NCBI RefSeq assembly: GCF_003367905.1
Contig: NZ_CP029462.1
Location: 372,001-436,000 of the forward strand
DNA from: Megasphaera stantonii
Lineage (GTDB): Bacteria > Bacillota > Negativicutes > Veillonellales > Megasphaeraceae
DNA: 64,000 bases
Reading direction: 5' to 3'
Part shown: in pieces, positions 19,661 through 27,438 of the stretch
Position numbering within the stretch: the stretch's first letter is position 1
Layout: every line of letters begins with the position of its first letter
Notes under the pieces: generated by a model
Told to the model about the DNA's origin: nothing
The model's database searches: none
Seen by the model: the letters and a program-made list of their open reading frames with translations, nothing else
Made by a program: the position numbers and the translations under genes

Positions 19661-20284
19661 TTATCTGTTTTTTATAACCTTTTTCAGCACGATGACCACC
19701 GGCACGGTAATAATGGCCGACACCACGGCTTCGGGAATCCCGTTGAACAGGCAGACGCCTACGATGATGTTGACGACGTTATCCAAGGGAATATTGCGGA
19801 GCTCGGCAAAGTCCTTTGCATAAATCAGGTAAATACCGCCCATAACGCCGACCGTATTGATGACCGAGCCGGTAAAGCCGGCAACAGCCAGACTGAACGA
19901 TTCCTTGTGAATCGCCTTCCATACGGCTTTATACACATAATAGGTCCCCAAGCCGATCAGTACGCGGGGAACGACGGAAATCAGCGGATTTAAAAAGGCG
20001 AAGGACAATACGACAGGCGTCGTAATCGCCTGAAAAATACTGAAACAGCCGAAGATAAAGCCAACCATAACGCCGACGCGCGGCCCGGCTACCAGAGCGC
20101 CGATAATAACAGGCACATGCAGGATCGTCGCTTTCATCAGCGGCAGGGGAATGAATCCATACCCCGTCAGGCCTAACAACATCGTAATTCCCGACAGCAT
20201 GCCGACGATAGTCAGCTCCCGCGTCGTCAGCAAGGCCCGTTTACGGACGCCGCCCGGCGCTTTGACACCCATTTCTTTTTGCAT
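19661..20284 (-). CDS. ECF transporter S component (substrate unknown)
   Basis: This 207-residue integral membrane protein has about six hydrophobic segments (for example LTIVGMLSGITMLLGLTGYG and VGVMVGFIFGCFSIF), the layout of the substrate-binding S subunit of energy-coupling-factor vitamin importers. No A or T subunit is nearby, so it would share a core module encoded elsewhere. The leader is long (about 137 bases), but none of the riboswitch classes I checked (TPP, cobalamin, FMN, THF, preQ1) is recognisable in it. The substrate cannot be named from sequence alone. Confidence 0.85.
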   Translation of the reverse strand: MQKEMGVKAPGGVRKRALLTTRELTIVGMLSGITMLLGLTGYGFIPLPLMKATILHVPVIIGALVAGPRVGVMVGFIFGCFSIFQAITTPVVLSFAFLNPLISVVPRVLIGLGTYYVYKAVWKAIHKESFSLAVAGFTGSVINTVGVMGGIYLIYAKDFAELRNIPLDNVVNIIVGVCLFNGIPEAVVSAIITVPVVIVLKKVIKNR

Positions 20285-20427
20285 ACATAATTCCTCCGTT
20301 CTCGCTCTTCAAAACAAAGATACAAGTCGCATATCGTATCACAGCACTGCTTTCAGGCCCTCTTCCAGTCCCGCTCTTCCGATGCCAACCGGACCATAAC
20401 GCATACAGACCTGCAACAGCCATGCGT

Positions 20428-20456
20428 AGTATATCATACTTGCTGTCCCTTGCCAA
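20428..20456 (-). promoter_or_regulatory. Promoter of the ECF S-component gene
   Basis: TTGGCA (20451-20456) and TATACT (20428-20433) are separated by 17 bases on the minus strand. The start would be near 20421, leaving an untranslated leader of about 137 bases. Confidence 0.72.
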
Positions 20457-20536
20457 TAGATTTTGCAAAATTTGTGAAAATTGCCACAAGCTTGAAAAGA
20501 AGTCCGAAATATGGTAAACTATTGCCTGTCATATAA

Positions 20537-20620
20537 GCGAGTGTGGCGGAATGGCAGACGCACCAGACTTAGGATCTGGCGTCGTACGACGTAAGGGTTC
20601 AAGTCCCTTCACTCGCACCA
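20537..20620 (+). tRNA. tRNA-Leu (anticodon UAG)
   Basis: An 84-base tRNA with acceptor stem GCGAGTG/CACTCGC, the long variable arm typical of leucine tRNAs, the T-arm GGGTTCAAGTCCC, and an encoded CCA end. The anticodon loop CTTAGGA sits on stem CCAGA/TCTGG and places anticodon TAG at 20570-20572, reading CUA codons. Confidence 0.97.
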
Positions 20621-20625
20621 TGCAA

Positions 20626-20659
20626 GGCAGAATCAGCAGTTGCTGGTTCTGCCTTTTTT
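20626..20659 (+). terminator. Terminator of tRNA-Leu
   Basis: GGCAGAATCAGCA pairs with TGCTGGTTCTGCC (one G-U pair) and is followed by six T residues. It begins 6 bases after the tRNA. Downstream, 20662-20695 carries two direct copies of TTGACATCAT without a recognised role. Confidence 0.88.
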
Positions 20660-20853
20660 CGTTGACATCATAAAATCTGGTGTCTTTGACATCATTTTGA
20701 CCCCATCACCAGAGCATCAGCAATCCTCATATTCTCCCGCACCGGTGCTGCCGTCGTTGCAATCCTAAAAATAGCCTTTTTTCCATATACTAATATGCCC
20801 ACATCGTATCTCGTTATTCTCAAAATTCATATCAATTTTATTCTCAATTACTA

Positions 20854-20882
20854 TAGACATTTTGAGAAAACAGGTATATACT
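20854..20882 (+). promoter_or_regulatory. Promoter of the small membrane protein gene
   Basis: TAGACA (20854-20859) and TATACT (20877-20882) are 17 bases apart. Just upstream, two ATTCTCAA copies (20817-20850) form an AT-rich direct repeat that might bind a regulator. The remaining 20700-20810 shows nothing recognisable. Confidence 0.55.
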
Positions 20883-20946
20883 ATAGGAACATCCTATACT
20901 GCGCAGCGATATAGTACTGAAATGGTTTTCTTAGGAGGAATGCCTT

Positions 20947-21213
20947 ATGAAATTCGCTAAATTTATATTGCCTTACGTATTAATTTCGCCGGTGTCCGTA
21001 GCCGTATTTTTCATCACCCTCTTTGTGTCCTGTATCGCCATCGAATTCGTCATGAACGGCATGTTGCATGCATTAGGAGTCTTCTCCCTCGTATCGCAAA
21101 CCTTCCGCAATATTTTCGTATCCGCAGCCGGCTCCGGTATTTCCTTGATTGCTGCCGCGTTGTTCATGAATAAGGCAGTCCATGAAATGAGGCATCTTCA
21201 ATTTATACATTAA
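20947..21213 (+). CDS. Small membrane protein, unknown function
   Basis: This 88-residue protein has two hydrophobic segments (about residues 6-35, LPYVLISPVSVAVFFITLF, and 55-72, VSAAGSGISLIAAALFM) joined by a short loop, and a His-rich tail. It is a credible gene: TTAGGAGGAATG gives a strong ribosome site, a promoter lies upstream and a strong terminator downstream. I do not recognise a family. It is monocistronic between tRNA-Leu and a LysR gene. Confidence 0.7.
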   Translation: MKFAKFILPYVLISPVSVAVFFITLFVSCIAIEFVMNGMLHALGVFSLVSQTFRNIFVSAAGSGISLIAAALFMNKAVHEMRHLQFIH

Positions 21214-21230
21214 AATATACAGCATTTGAC

Positions 21231-21259
21231 ACTCTGCATACACTGCAGAGTATTTTTTT
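21231..21259 (+). terminator. Terminator of the small membrane protein gene
   Basis: ACTCTGCA (21231-21238) pairs perfectly with TGCAGAGT (21244-21251), followed by A and a seven-T run on the plus strand. It also borders the 3' end of the convergent lysR gene. Confidence 0.88.
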
Positions 21260-21265
21260 GCCGTT

Positions 21266-22168
21266 TTACAAGCACTCTCTGCCAAAAGCCTCGTTCATCC
21301 GCTCTAAAAACAACTCCGCTGCCGGCGAGAACACCTGATACTTTTTCCAGATGACGTTCATTCCCGACTCCAATAACGGCATCAGCGGGCGAAAACAAAG
21401 GGGACTGTCTTCCGACGTATGGGCCAGCTTATCGAGGGTCACGGCATAGCCTATGCCGGCTTCCACCATAATGGCCGCGTTATACACGAGATTAAACGTC
21501 GTCACGACATGGAGTCTGTCAAAATCGTCGCCGAACCAGTCGGCAAACTCATTTTCCGTCCGACGCTGTGTCATGACCTGCCGCGAGCAGATGAGAGGCA
21601 CGTCGAGAAGGTCCTCTTTCCGAATGCTCTCTTTGGCTGCCATGGGGCTATCCTTTCGCATGATAACGCCCCAGCGGTCCCTGCTGGGCAAATTGATGTA
21701 ATCGTACTTGGAAATATCGGCGGGCTGAATCAGGATGCCGAAGTCGAGAAGCCCCTTGTCCAGCCGTTCGGTTACATCTTCGGCGTTGCCGCTGTACAAA
21801 TGATAATGAATATCTGGATATTCCTCCTGCAGCTCCCGGATGATTTCGGCAATCTGCCGGATAGCCTGCGTCTCGCCGCCGCCGATGTAAATATCGCCGC
21901 TTACGGCGTTTTCCCTGGCCAAAAACTCTGCTTCCGTCTTGTCGACCATGGAAATGATTTCTTCCGCCCGTTTGCGCAGCCGCATCCCTTCCGGCGTAAG
22001 GACGACGCGATGGCTTTTTCGCACCAAGAGCTGGCAGCCTAATTCTTCTTCCAAGTCCTTAATCTGCCGCGACAATGTCGGCTGCGTCAGGTGAAGAAAA
22101 TTTGCCGCCCCCGTAATGTTCCCCTCGCGGGCTACGGCTAAAAAATACCGAAGCACTCTCAGTTCCAT
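21266..22168 (-). CDS. LysR family transcriptional regulator
   Basis: This 300-residue regulator has an N-terminal winged helix-turn-helix (MELRVLRYFLAVAREGNITG, then LTQPTLSRQIKDLEEELG) and a periplasmic-binding-like effector domain. It is divergent from the small protein and alpha/beta hydrolase genes at 22348 onward, so those genes and possibly its own are the likely targets. The inducer is unknown. Confidence 0.95.
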   Translation of the reverse strand: MELRVLRYFLAVAREGNITGAANFLHLTQPTLSRQIKDLEEELGCQLLVRKSHRVVLTPEGMRLRKRAEEIISMVDKTEAEFLARENAVSGDIYIGGGETQAIRQIAEIIRELQEEYPDIHYHLYSGNAEDVTERLDKGLLDFGILIQPADISKYDYINLPSRDRWGVIMRKDSPMAAKESIRKEDLLDVPLICSRQVMTQRRTENEFADWFGDDFDRLHVVTTFNLVYNAAIMVEAGIGYAVTLDKLAHTSEDSPLCFRPLMPLLESGMNVIWKKYQVFSPAAELFLERMNEAFGRECL

Positions 22169-22237
22169 GCTCTCTCCTCCTCTATCACTGCTGCCGTCGT
22201 GTTCTTTATATATCTTTAAGTTCTTCTTTTAATTTTC

Positions 22238-22266
22238 ATTATGGCCTCTTATGAAATGCCTGTCAA
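22238..22266 (-). promoter_or_regulatory. Promoter of the lysR gene (21266-22168)
   Basis: TTGACA (22261-22266) and CATAAT (22238-22243) are 17 bases apart on the minus strand. TATCATGAGATA directly upstream is a short dyad that might be the LysR binding site in the 179-base divergent region. The plus-strand promoter for the hydrolase operon is weak or activator-dependent. Confidence 0.7.
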
Positions 22267-22347
22267 GTATATCATGAGATAAAATCAAAGCATTAGCTAT
22301 ATATCCGCATCGGCGTTACAATAAAGACAGCAAGGAGGTGACCTCGA

Positions 22348-22602
22348 ATGACCGCAGCCGCAGAAACCGATATATTCAAGATACAACGGAATCTGTCCGA
22401 CGCCGGATTCGCCCCTTCCCTGATTCAGAAATTTCTCAGCCTATCTCAGCAAAAAAAGCGAAAGGAACAGTATCTGCTGCTGGCTCGCCATCGGGCGGAG
22501 CTGCTCGAGGAATTACATCATACGCAGTATAAAATCGACTGCCTCGACTACATGGTCTACGCCATGAAAAAAGAGGACAAGCCGACTGATGAACATGTAT
22601 GA
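22348..22602 (+). CDS. Small helical protein, unknown function
   Basis: This 84-residue soluble protein is rich in charged residues and predicted helical (QQKKRKEQYLLLARHRAELL), with KIDCLDYMVYAMKK near its end. AAGGAGGTGACC gives a near-perfect ribosome site before the ATG. It lies 10 bases ahead of the alpha/beta hydrolase and in the same direction. Similar short proteins occur beside redox regulators in related Firmicutes, from memory, but I know no function. Confidence 0.75.
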   Translation: MTAAAETDIFKIQRNLSDAGFAPSLIQKFLSLSQQKKRKEQYLLLARHRAELLEELHHTQYKIDCLDYMVYAMKKEDKPTDEHV

Positions 22603-22612
22603 GGAGGTACAT

Positions 22613-23755
22613 ATGAAACGAACAACTTTAGCTAAGAAACTTCGGATAGCCCTGGCCGTCATGGCGTTCGCCGGCTGCGCGACGAGTTTCGCCGCCGACG
22701 ACACAGCAGATGCGGCCGCGTCGCCGGCTGCAAAGACGCAAAATGAAATGAAAAGACAACTTACAAGGGAGGCAACCTATATGGAAGAACAATTGACATT
22801 AACACAAGAATGGGATAAAACATTCCCCAAAAGCGATAAGGTCAACCACCGCAAAGTCACATTCCACAACCGCTACGGCATTACCCTCGCCGCCGACCTG
22901 TACGAACCGAAGCGCTATAAAGGCAAGTTAGCGGCCATCGCCGTCTGCGGGCCCTTCGGCGCCGTCAAGGAACAGGCTGCGGGCCTGTACGCCCAGGCCA
23001 TGGCCGAACGAGGATTCCTGACCATCGCCTTCGACCCGTCCTTTACCGGCGAAAGCGGCGGCCAGCCGAGATACGTCGCCTCGCCGGACATCAACACAGA
23101 AGACTTCCAGGCTGCCGTCGATTTTCTCTCCGTTCAGGATAACGTCGACCCGAAAAAAATCGGCATCATCGGCATTTGCGGCTGGGGCGGCATGGCCCTG
23201 AACGCCGCGGCTATCGATACGCGCATCAAAGCAACCGTCGCCTCGACGATGTACGATATGACCCGCGTGACGGCCAACGGCTATTTCGACGCTGAAAACA
23301 GCGAAGAAGCGCGCTACGCAAAGCGCAAAGCCTTGAACGCCCAGCGCACGGAAGATTACAAAAAAGGCTCCTATGCCTTAGCCGGCGGACTTCCCGACGA
23401 ACTTCCAGCCGACGCCCCCTTCTTCGTAAAAGATTACTACGATTATTACAAGACGAGCCGCGGCTATCATCCCCGTTCGCTCAATTCCAACGGCGGCTGG
23501 AACGTCACGTCGTCCCTGTCGTTCCTGAACATGCCCATCCTGCAGTATGCCGATGAAATCCGCAATGCCGTCCTGATTCTCCATGGCGAAAAAGCCCATT
23601 CGTGCTACTTCAGCCGCGACGCCTATGCCAAATTAAAGGGCGATAATAAAGAACTCCTGATCATCCCCGGCGCAGTTCATACCGATTTATATGATAAAAC
23701 CGACGTGATTCCCTTTGATAAAATGACGGAATTTTTCCGAGCCAATTTATCCTAA
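22613..23755 (+). CDS. Exported alpha/beta hydrolase (dienelactone hydrolase-like)
   Basis: The 380-residue protein begins with a signal peptide (KKLRIALAVMAFAGCATSFA, then ADD) and contains an alpha/beta-hydrolase domain. The start at 22613 is preferred because GAGGAGGT precedes it. The nucleophile elbow reads GICGWGG, with cysteine in place of serine, as in dienelactone hydrolases. The likely acid is in LHGEKAHS and the histidine in PGAVHTDLYD. A second in-frame ATG at 22781 with its own GGGAGG site would give a cytosolic form without the signal peptide. The substrate is unknown. Confidence 0.88.
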   Translation: MKRTTLAKKLRIALAVMAFAGCATSFAADDTADAAASPAAKTQNEMKRQLTREATYMEEQLTLTQEWDKTFPKSDKVNHRKVTFHNRYGITLAADLYEPKRYKGKLAAIAVCGPFGAVKEQAAGLYAQAMAERGFLTIAFDPSFTGESGGQPRYVASPDINTEDFQAAVDFLSVQDNVDPKKIGIIGICGWGGMALNAAAIDTRIKATVASTMYDMTRVTANGYFDAENSEEARYAKRKALNAQRTEDYKKGSYALAGGLPDELPADAPFFVKDYYDYYKTSRGYHPRSLNSNGGWNVTSSLSFLNMPILQYADEIRNAVLILHGEKAHSCYFSRDAYAKLKGDNKELLIIPGAVHTDLYDKTDVIPFDKMTEFFRANLS

Positions 23756-23806
23756 TTATCTCGTTTCACCACTGCATCTGTACAGACGTCAAGGGAGGTA
23801 TTACCG

Positions 23807-24625
23807 ATGCATACGACTGCCATTCCCTCTATAATCCTGAATAACGGCGTATCCATGCCGATATTAGGCCTGGGTATCTACGCCCTCCACGGCGCGGACT
23901 GCGAGCGCGCCGTCTGCGAAGCCGTCGACCTGGGTTACCGCCTGTTCGACACGGCCCAGATGTACGGCAACGAACGAGAACTGGGCAATGCCCTGAAAGC
24001 CTGCGGCGTGCCGCGGGAAGAAGTATTTATCACGACGAAGCTCTATTCACCGACAACGACGTATAAAAAGGCCAAAGCGGCTATTTCGGAATCCCTCAAA
24101 GCTCTGCAAACCGATTATATCGACCTGCTGCTGATCCACGAGCCTTACAGCTCGTCCCTCGAGATGTATGAAGCCATGAAAGAGGCCTATGAAGACGGTA
24201 AAATCAGGGCTTTAGGCATTTCCAATTTCAGCGCCGCCCGCTATTTAAACTTCATTCAGTCCTGCGGCGTCATTCCGGCAGTCAATCAAGTAGAAGCCCA
24301 CGCCTTTTATCAGCAAAAGCATTTGCAGGCCGTACTCGAACGACACGGCACGCGCATGGAAGCATGGAGCCCCTTTGCGGCCGGAAAGAACCATTTCTTT
24401 ACCAATCCTATATTGCAGTCCATCGGCAAAAAGTACGGCAAGACGGTGGCTCAAGTCGGCCTGCGCCTCCTCGTCCAGCGCGGCGTCGTCGTCATTCCCA
24501 AGTCAGGCCATGCCGGCCGGCTGAAACAAAACCTCGACATTTTCGATTTTTCCTTATCCGACGAGGACTTGCGGCAAATTCAGTCCCTAGAAGGCGAACG
24601 CAGCTTATTCGGCTGGTACGATTAG
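23807..24625 (+). CDS. Aldo/keto reductase
   Basis: This 272-residue NADPH-dependent oxidoreductase has the AKR tetrad: Asp and Tyr in LFDTAQMYGNE, Lys in ITTKLYS and His in LLIHEPY. The C-terminal NADPH site reads VVVIPKSGHAGRLKQN. It belongs to the short bacterial AKR5-like group that reduces small aldehydes and ketones. AAGGGAGGT precedes the ATG. It lies 51 bases after the hydrolase gene, probably in the same LysR-linked unit, which ends at a terminator. Confidence 0.95.
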   Translation: MHTTAIPSIILNNGVSMPILGLGIYALHGADCERAVCEAVDLGYRLFDTAQMYGNERELGNALKACGVPREEVFITTKLYSPTTTYKKAKAAISESLKALQTDYIDLLLIHEPYSSSLEMYEAMKEAYEDGKIRALGISNFSAARYLNFIQSCGVIPAVNQVEAHAFYQQKHLQAVLERHGTRMEAWSPFAAGKNHFFTNPILQSIGKKYGKTVAQVGLRLLVQRGVVVIPKSGHAGRLKQNLDIFDFSLSDEDLRQIQSLEGERSLFGWYD

Positions 24626-24660
24626 ACGCAATGTCATCATAAAACTTATCATGCACAACT

Positions 24661-24702
24661 AAACGGCAAAGAACGAGCACGATTCTCTTCTTTGTCGTTT
24701 TT
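24661..24702 (+). terminator. Terminator of the hydrolase-AKR operon
   Basis: AAACGGCAAAGAA (24661-24673) pairs with TTCTTTGTCGTTT (24688-24700) with one G-U pair, followed by T residues. Confidence 0.85.
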
Positions 24703-24703
24703 C

Positions 24704-24733
24704 TTGACAACCTGCGCCGCCGCAGGCCATACT
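24704..24733 (+). promoter_or_regulatory. Promoter of the DUF6506 gene with spacer palindrome
   Basis: TTGACA (24704-24709) and CATACT (24728-24733) have an 18-base spacer that holds the inverted repeat CCTGCG-CCGC-CGCAGG (24711-24726). It starts right behind the preceding terminator. Confidence 0.7.
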
Positions 24734-24766
24734 AAATGCATATTCATTAATTTACAGGAGGCTGCC

Positions 24767-25051
24767 ATGACATTTGCATACTTAGTAATGGGCCCGTTCG
24801 ACAGCCGGACGGACCGCGCCGCCATACACGACGGCATGATACAGGTAATCGGCGTCGCCGACGTGCAGGACGCGATTGCCGTCGCCAAAGAATTGCAGGA
24901 ACAAGGAATCAGCTGCATTGAGCTGTGCGGAGCCTTCGGGCCGGAGAATGCCAAGAAAATCATCGACGCGACGGGAAATACCATTCCCATCGGCTTTGCA
25001 ACGCACCTTCCCGAGCAGGAAGCCTTGTATCAAGCTACCTTCTCCGCATAA
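24767..25051 (+). CDS. DUF6506 family protein
   Basis: The 94-residue protein starts MTFAYLVMGPFDSRTDRAAI and continues with alternating strands and helices, including GISCIELCGAFGPENAKKI. ACAGGAGGC places the start at 24767 rather than further upstream. The family is uncharacterised and often lies beside oxidoreductases. It has its own promoter and terminator. Confidence 0.82.
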   Translation: MTFAYLVMGPFDSRTDRAAIHDGMIQVIGVADVQDAIAVAKELQEQGISCIELCGAFGPENAKKIIDATGNTIPIGFATHLPEQEALYQATFSA

Positions 25052-25057
25052 TAGGAA

Positions 25058-25106
25058 CGATAAAAAATGGACTGCCAGCGCATGACGGGCAGTCCATTTT
25101 TTATCG
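25058..25106. terminator. Bidirectional terminator between DUF6506 gene and etfA
   Basis: CGATAAAAAATGGACTGCC (25058-25076) pairs perfectly with its complement at 25088-25106. Each strand ends in a T-run, so it serves both convergent genes. Confidence 0.9.
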
Positions 25107-25160
25107 TCTCATATGAAGTTCTGTATCATCGGCCTCTGCCGACGAATCGTCAGTCAGCTA

Positions 25161-26156
25161 TCAGGCCTTCATCTTTTTGATTTCTTCTTCCAGTACAGGC
25201 ATGACTTCAAAGAGGTCGCCGACGATGCCGTAATGAGCAAACTGGAAAATAGGAGCGTCGGGATCGGTGTTGACGGCAATGATGATGTCCGAATCCTGAA
25301 CGCCTAATTTATGCTGAATCGCGCCGGATACGCCGAGAGCAATGTAAATCTTCGGCGCAATCTTCTTGCCTGTAATACCGATCTGAATATCGTGCAAGGC
25401 CCAGCCGTTGTCGACGAGGGGCTTCGATACGCCGAATCCGGCTCCGATCGCTTCAGCGAAGGCTTTTACCTTGTTCATGCCTTCTTCATCGCCTACGCCA
25501 CGGCCTGCGCCGACGACAATTTCTGCTTCTTCCAGGCTCAGTTCCGCAACGTCGGCTGGCAGCGCTTCGAAAGCCGTGACCTTCTGTACGGCCTTCAAGC
25601 CGCCCAAATCAACGGTTTCCGTAATGATTTCACCGCTGCGGCTGTCGTCGAATCCATTGCCGCGGAAAATCTTGTCGCTGATCGTAGCCAGCTGGGGACG
25701 GGTCGTCGTCAAAATCTTGACGAACAGCTTGCCCGTATAGGCCGGACGAATCCAGGTCAGCGTATCGTCGTCGCCTTCATAGCGGACGTCGATGCAGTCG
25801 GCGACGAGGCCCAAATTCATTGCGGCAGATAAGCGGCCGCCCAAATCGCGGCCGTTATTGGACGCGCCGATGAGGATAACGCTCGGTTCGTATTTTTTAG
25901 CGACTTCTTCTACGGCCTTCGTGTATAATACCGAATCAAAGGCCGCCAATTCGGGATTGTTGACGACTACGACGGCGTCGGCGCCATAGGAAATCACATC
26001 CTGCGCGGCCTTTTCATCGCCTACGACGAGGCCGACTAATGTATTGTTGCGGGCATCGGCCAATTCACGGCCTTTGCCCAATAATTCAGCACTGAGGGGG
26101 CTTACCTTTCCATCTGCGACTTCGACGTAAACCCAGACATTTTGTTTCAATTCCAT
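25161..26156 (-). CDS. etfA: Electron transfer flavoprotein subunit alpha
   Basis: EtfA carries one FAD of the Etf heterodimer that shuttles electrons between NADH-linked and acyl-CoA dehydrogenase reactions. The 331-residue protein has the C-terminal FAD domain with VGAGRGVGDEEG, GFGVSKPLVDNGW, and GITGKKIAPKIYIALGVSG. It follows etfB by 13 bases. No acyl-CoA dehydrogenase gene is adjacent, as in some butyrate and caproate producers such as Megasphaera. Whether this Etf bifurcates electrons cannot be decided from what I can see. Confidence 0.96.
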   Translation of the reverse strand: MELKQNVWVYVEVADGKVSPLSAELLGKGRELADARNNTLVGLVVGDEKAAQDVISYGADAVVVVNNPELAAFDSVLYTKAVEEVAKKYEPSVILIGASNNGRDLGGRLSAAMNLGLVADCIDVRYEGDDDTLTWIRPAYTGKLFVKILTTTRPQLATISDKIFRGNGFDDSRSGEIITETVDLGGLKAVQKVTAFEALPADVAELSLEEAEIVVGAGRGVGDEEGMNKVKAFAEAIGAGFGVSKPLVDNGWALHDIQIGITGKKIAPKIYIALGVSGAIQHKLGVQDSDIIIAVNTDPDAPIFQFAHYGIVGDLFEVMPVLEEEIKKMKA

Positions 26157-26169
26157 GATACGGCCCTCC

Positions 26170-26955
26170 TTATAACAATTTCTTTTCCGCTAATGTGCCG
26201 ACGAGATTCTTGGCGGCTTCAGCAGCTGTAGCGCCGCTGATCATCGTGCCGACGGGATGAGGCTCGGGAGCAAACAGTTCCGTAACCTGCGTAGCCGAGC
26301 CGGCTTTGCCTGCTTCCTGAGCGTCCAGGCCCAAATCTTCCAGGCGAAGGACATCGAATACGGCTTTCTTCGCCATCATCGTGCCTCTGACCTTAGGCTG
26401 GCGCGGCGTGTTCATCGTTTCCATGACCGAGCAGACCGCCGGCAAGGTAACTTCTACCGATTCGATGCCGCCGTTGACTTTGCGCGTGCCTTTGACGACG
26501 CCGCCGTCGACAGCGATCGATTCGGCATAGGACAAGAGGGACATGCCCAGATGCTGGGCCACAGCCGGAGGAATCTGGCCCGTATCGCCATCGGTCGAGC
26601 GCTTGCCTGTAATGACCAAGTCAGCACCGCCGATTTTTTCAATCGCTTTCGCCAAAATTTTTCCTGTTGCCAATGTATCTGAGCCTGCCATCCGTTCATC
26701 CGAAACGAGAACACCTTTGTCTGCGCCGATAGCGATGCCCTGACGCATGACTTCGCCGGCCAGGGCCGTCCCCATCGTCACGAGGGTAACGGTGCCGCCG
26801 ACAGCCTCTTTAACGGCTACAGCCGCTTCGATAGCGTTCATATCCACGGGGTTGAGCATGGACGGAGCGCCGACGCGGACAAGATTATGGTCCTTTGCGT
26901 CGATTTGGATATCTGAAACGGCAGGTACTTGTTTTACCAAAACTACGATATTCAT
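26170..26955 (-). CDS. etfB: Electron transfer flavoprotein subunit beta
   Basis: EtfB binds the second cofactor (AMP or FAD) of the Etf dimer. The 261-residue protein begins MNIVVLVKQVPAVSDIQID and has MLNPVDMNAIEAAVAVKE and DLVITGKRSTDGDTGQI(P), the family signature. It is the first gene of the etfBA unit and has its own promoter. Confidence 0.96.
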   Translation of the reverse strand: MNIVVLVKQVPAVSDIQIDAKDHNLVRVGAPSMLNPVDMNAIEAAVAVKEAVGGTVTLVTMGTALAGEVMRQGIAIGADKGVLVSDERMAGSDTLATGKILAKAIEKIGGADLVITGKRSTDGDTGQIPPAVAQHLGMSLLSYAESIAVDGGVVKGTRKVNGGIESVEVTLPAVCSVMETMNTPRQPKVRGTMMAKKAVFDVLRLEDLGLDAQEAGKAGSATQVTELFAPEPHPVGTMISGATAAEAAKNLVGTLAEKKLL

Positions 26956-27002
26956 ATTCGAACCTCCTTCGTGTTGCTGAATACTTGTCTGTTTCTTTTT
27001 AT

Positions 27003-27031
27003 ATTATGCCATAGTTTTAAAAAATAATCAA
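27003..27031 (-). promoter_or_regulatory. Promoter of etfBA
   Basis: TTGATT (27026-27031) and CATAAT (27003-27008) are 17 bases apart on the minus strand. An AT-rich inverted repeat, CTAATAA/TTATTAG (27032-27055), lies directly upstream and could act as an UP-type element or a regulator site. Confidence 0.65.
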
Positions 27032-27127
27032 CTAATAATAGATATTATTTATTAGTTTTACAAAAAATATACCTAGCAGGAAATTTTCAAATCCTCCTAT
27101 ACAAAAACTGCCTGCACAGCCATAAGG

Positions 27128-27163
27128 AAAAAGGCCTCGGAGAGTATCTCCAAAGCCTTTTTT
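27128..27163 (-). terminator. Terminator of the feo operon
   Basis: A 16-bp stem (with G-U pairs) formed by 27128-27143 and 27148-27163 is followed by T-runs. It abuts the stop codon of the small FeoB-associated gene. Confidence 0.85.
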
Positions 27164-27164
27164 C

Positions 27165-27350
27165 TTATTTTTCCGCTGGCTTTTGCTTCTCCGAACTTTT
27201 TTTCTCCGCCGCGCAGCACGACGGGCAGCCTCCAGAGCATCCGCCGCTGCAGCATCCTTTCGTTCCCTTAAATAAACCGATAACATGACGAAGGATGTAT
27301 GCCGCGGCAGCCAGTACGACGACGGCGATGATAATATTGGAAAGGGTCAT
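27165..27350 (-). CDS. FeoB-associated Cys-rich membrane protein
   Basis: This 61-residue protein has one membrane helix (IIIAVVVLAAAAYILRHVI) followed by a cysteine cluster, KGCCSGGCSGGCPSCC, and a lysine-rich tail. This matches the short FeoB-associated Cys-rich proteins that end feo operons in Firmicutes, where a role in iron handling is assumed. The start at 27350 is chosen for its GGGAG site and because it starts at the membrane helix. It lies 88 bases after feoB. Confidence 0.9.
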   Translation of the reverse strand: MTLSNIIIAVVVLAAAAYILRHVIGLFKGTKGCCSGGCSGGCPSCCAAEKKSSEKQKPAEK

Positions 27351-27438
27351 GATACCCGCTCCCTTCTGCAAATAATAGATGTGCAAATAGTGGCCGACGC
27401 CAGGCGCCAACCACCATTTGCATATAGTATAGAATATA

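Noticed and set aside
20537-20700. tRNA-Leu as an integration site for a mobile element
   Set aside because: No second copy of the tRNA 3' end, no integrase and no phage or plasmid genes were seen downstream. The repeated TTGACATCAT is too short to count as attachment sites.
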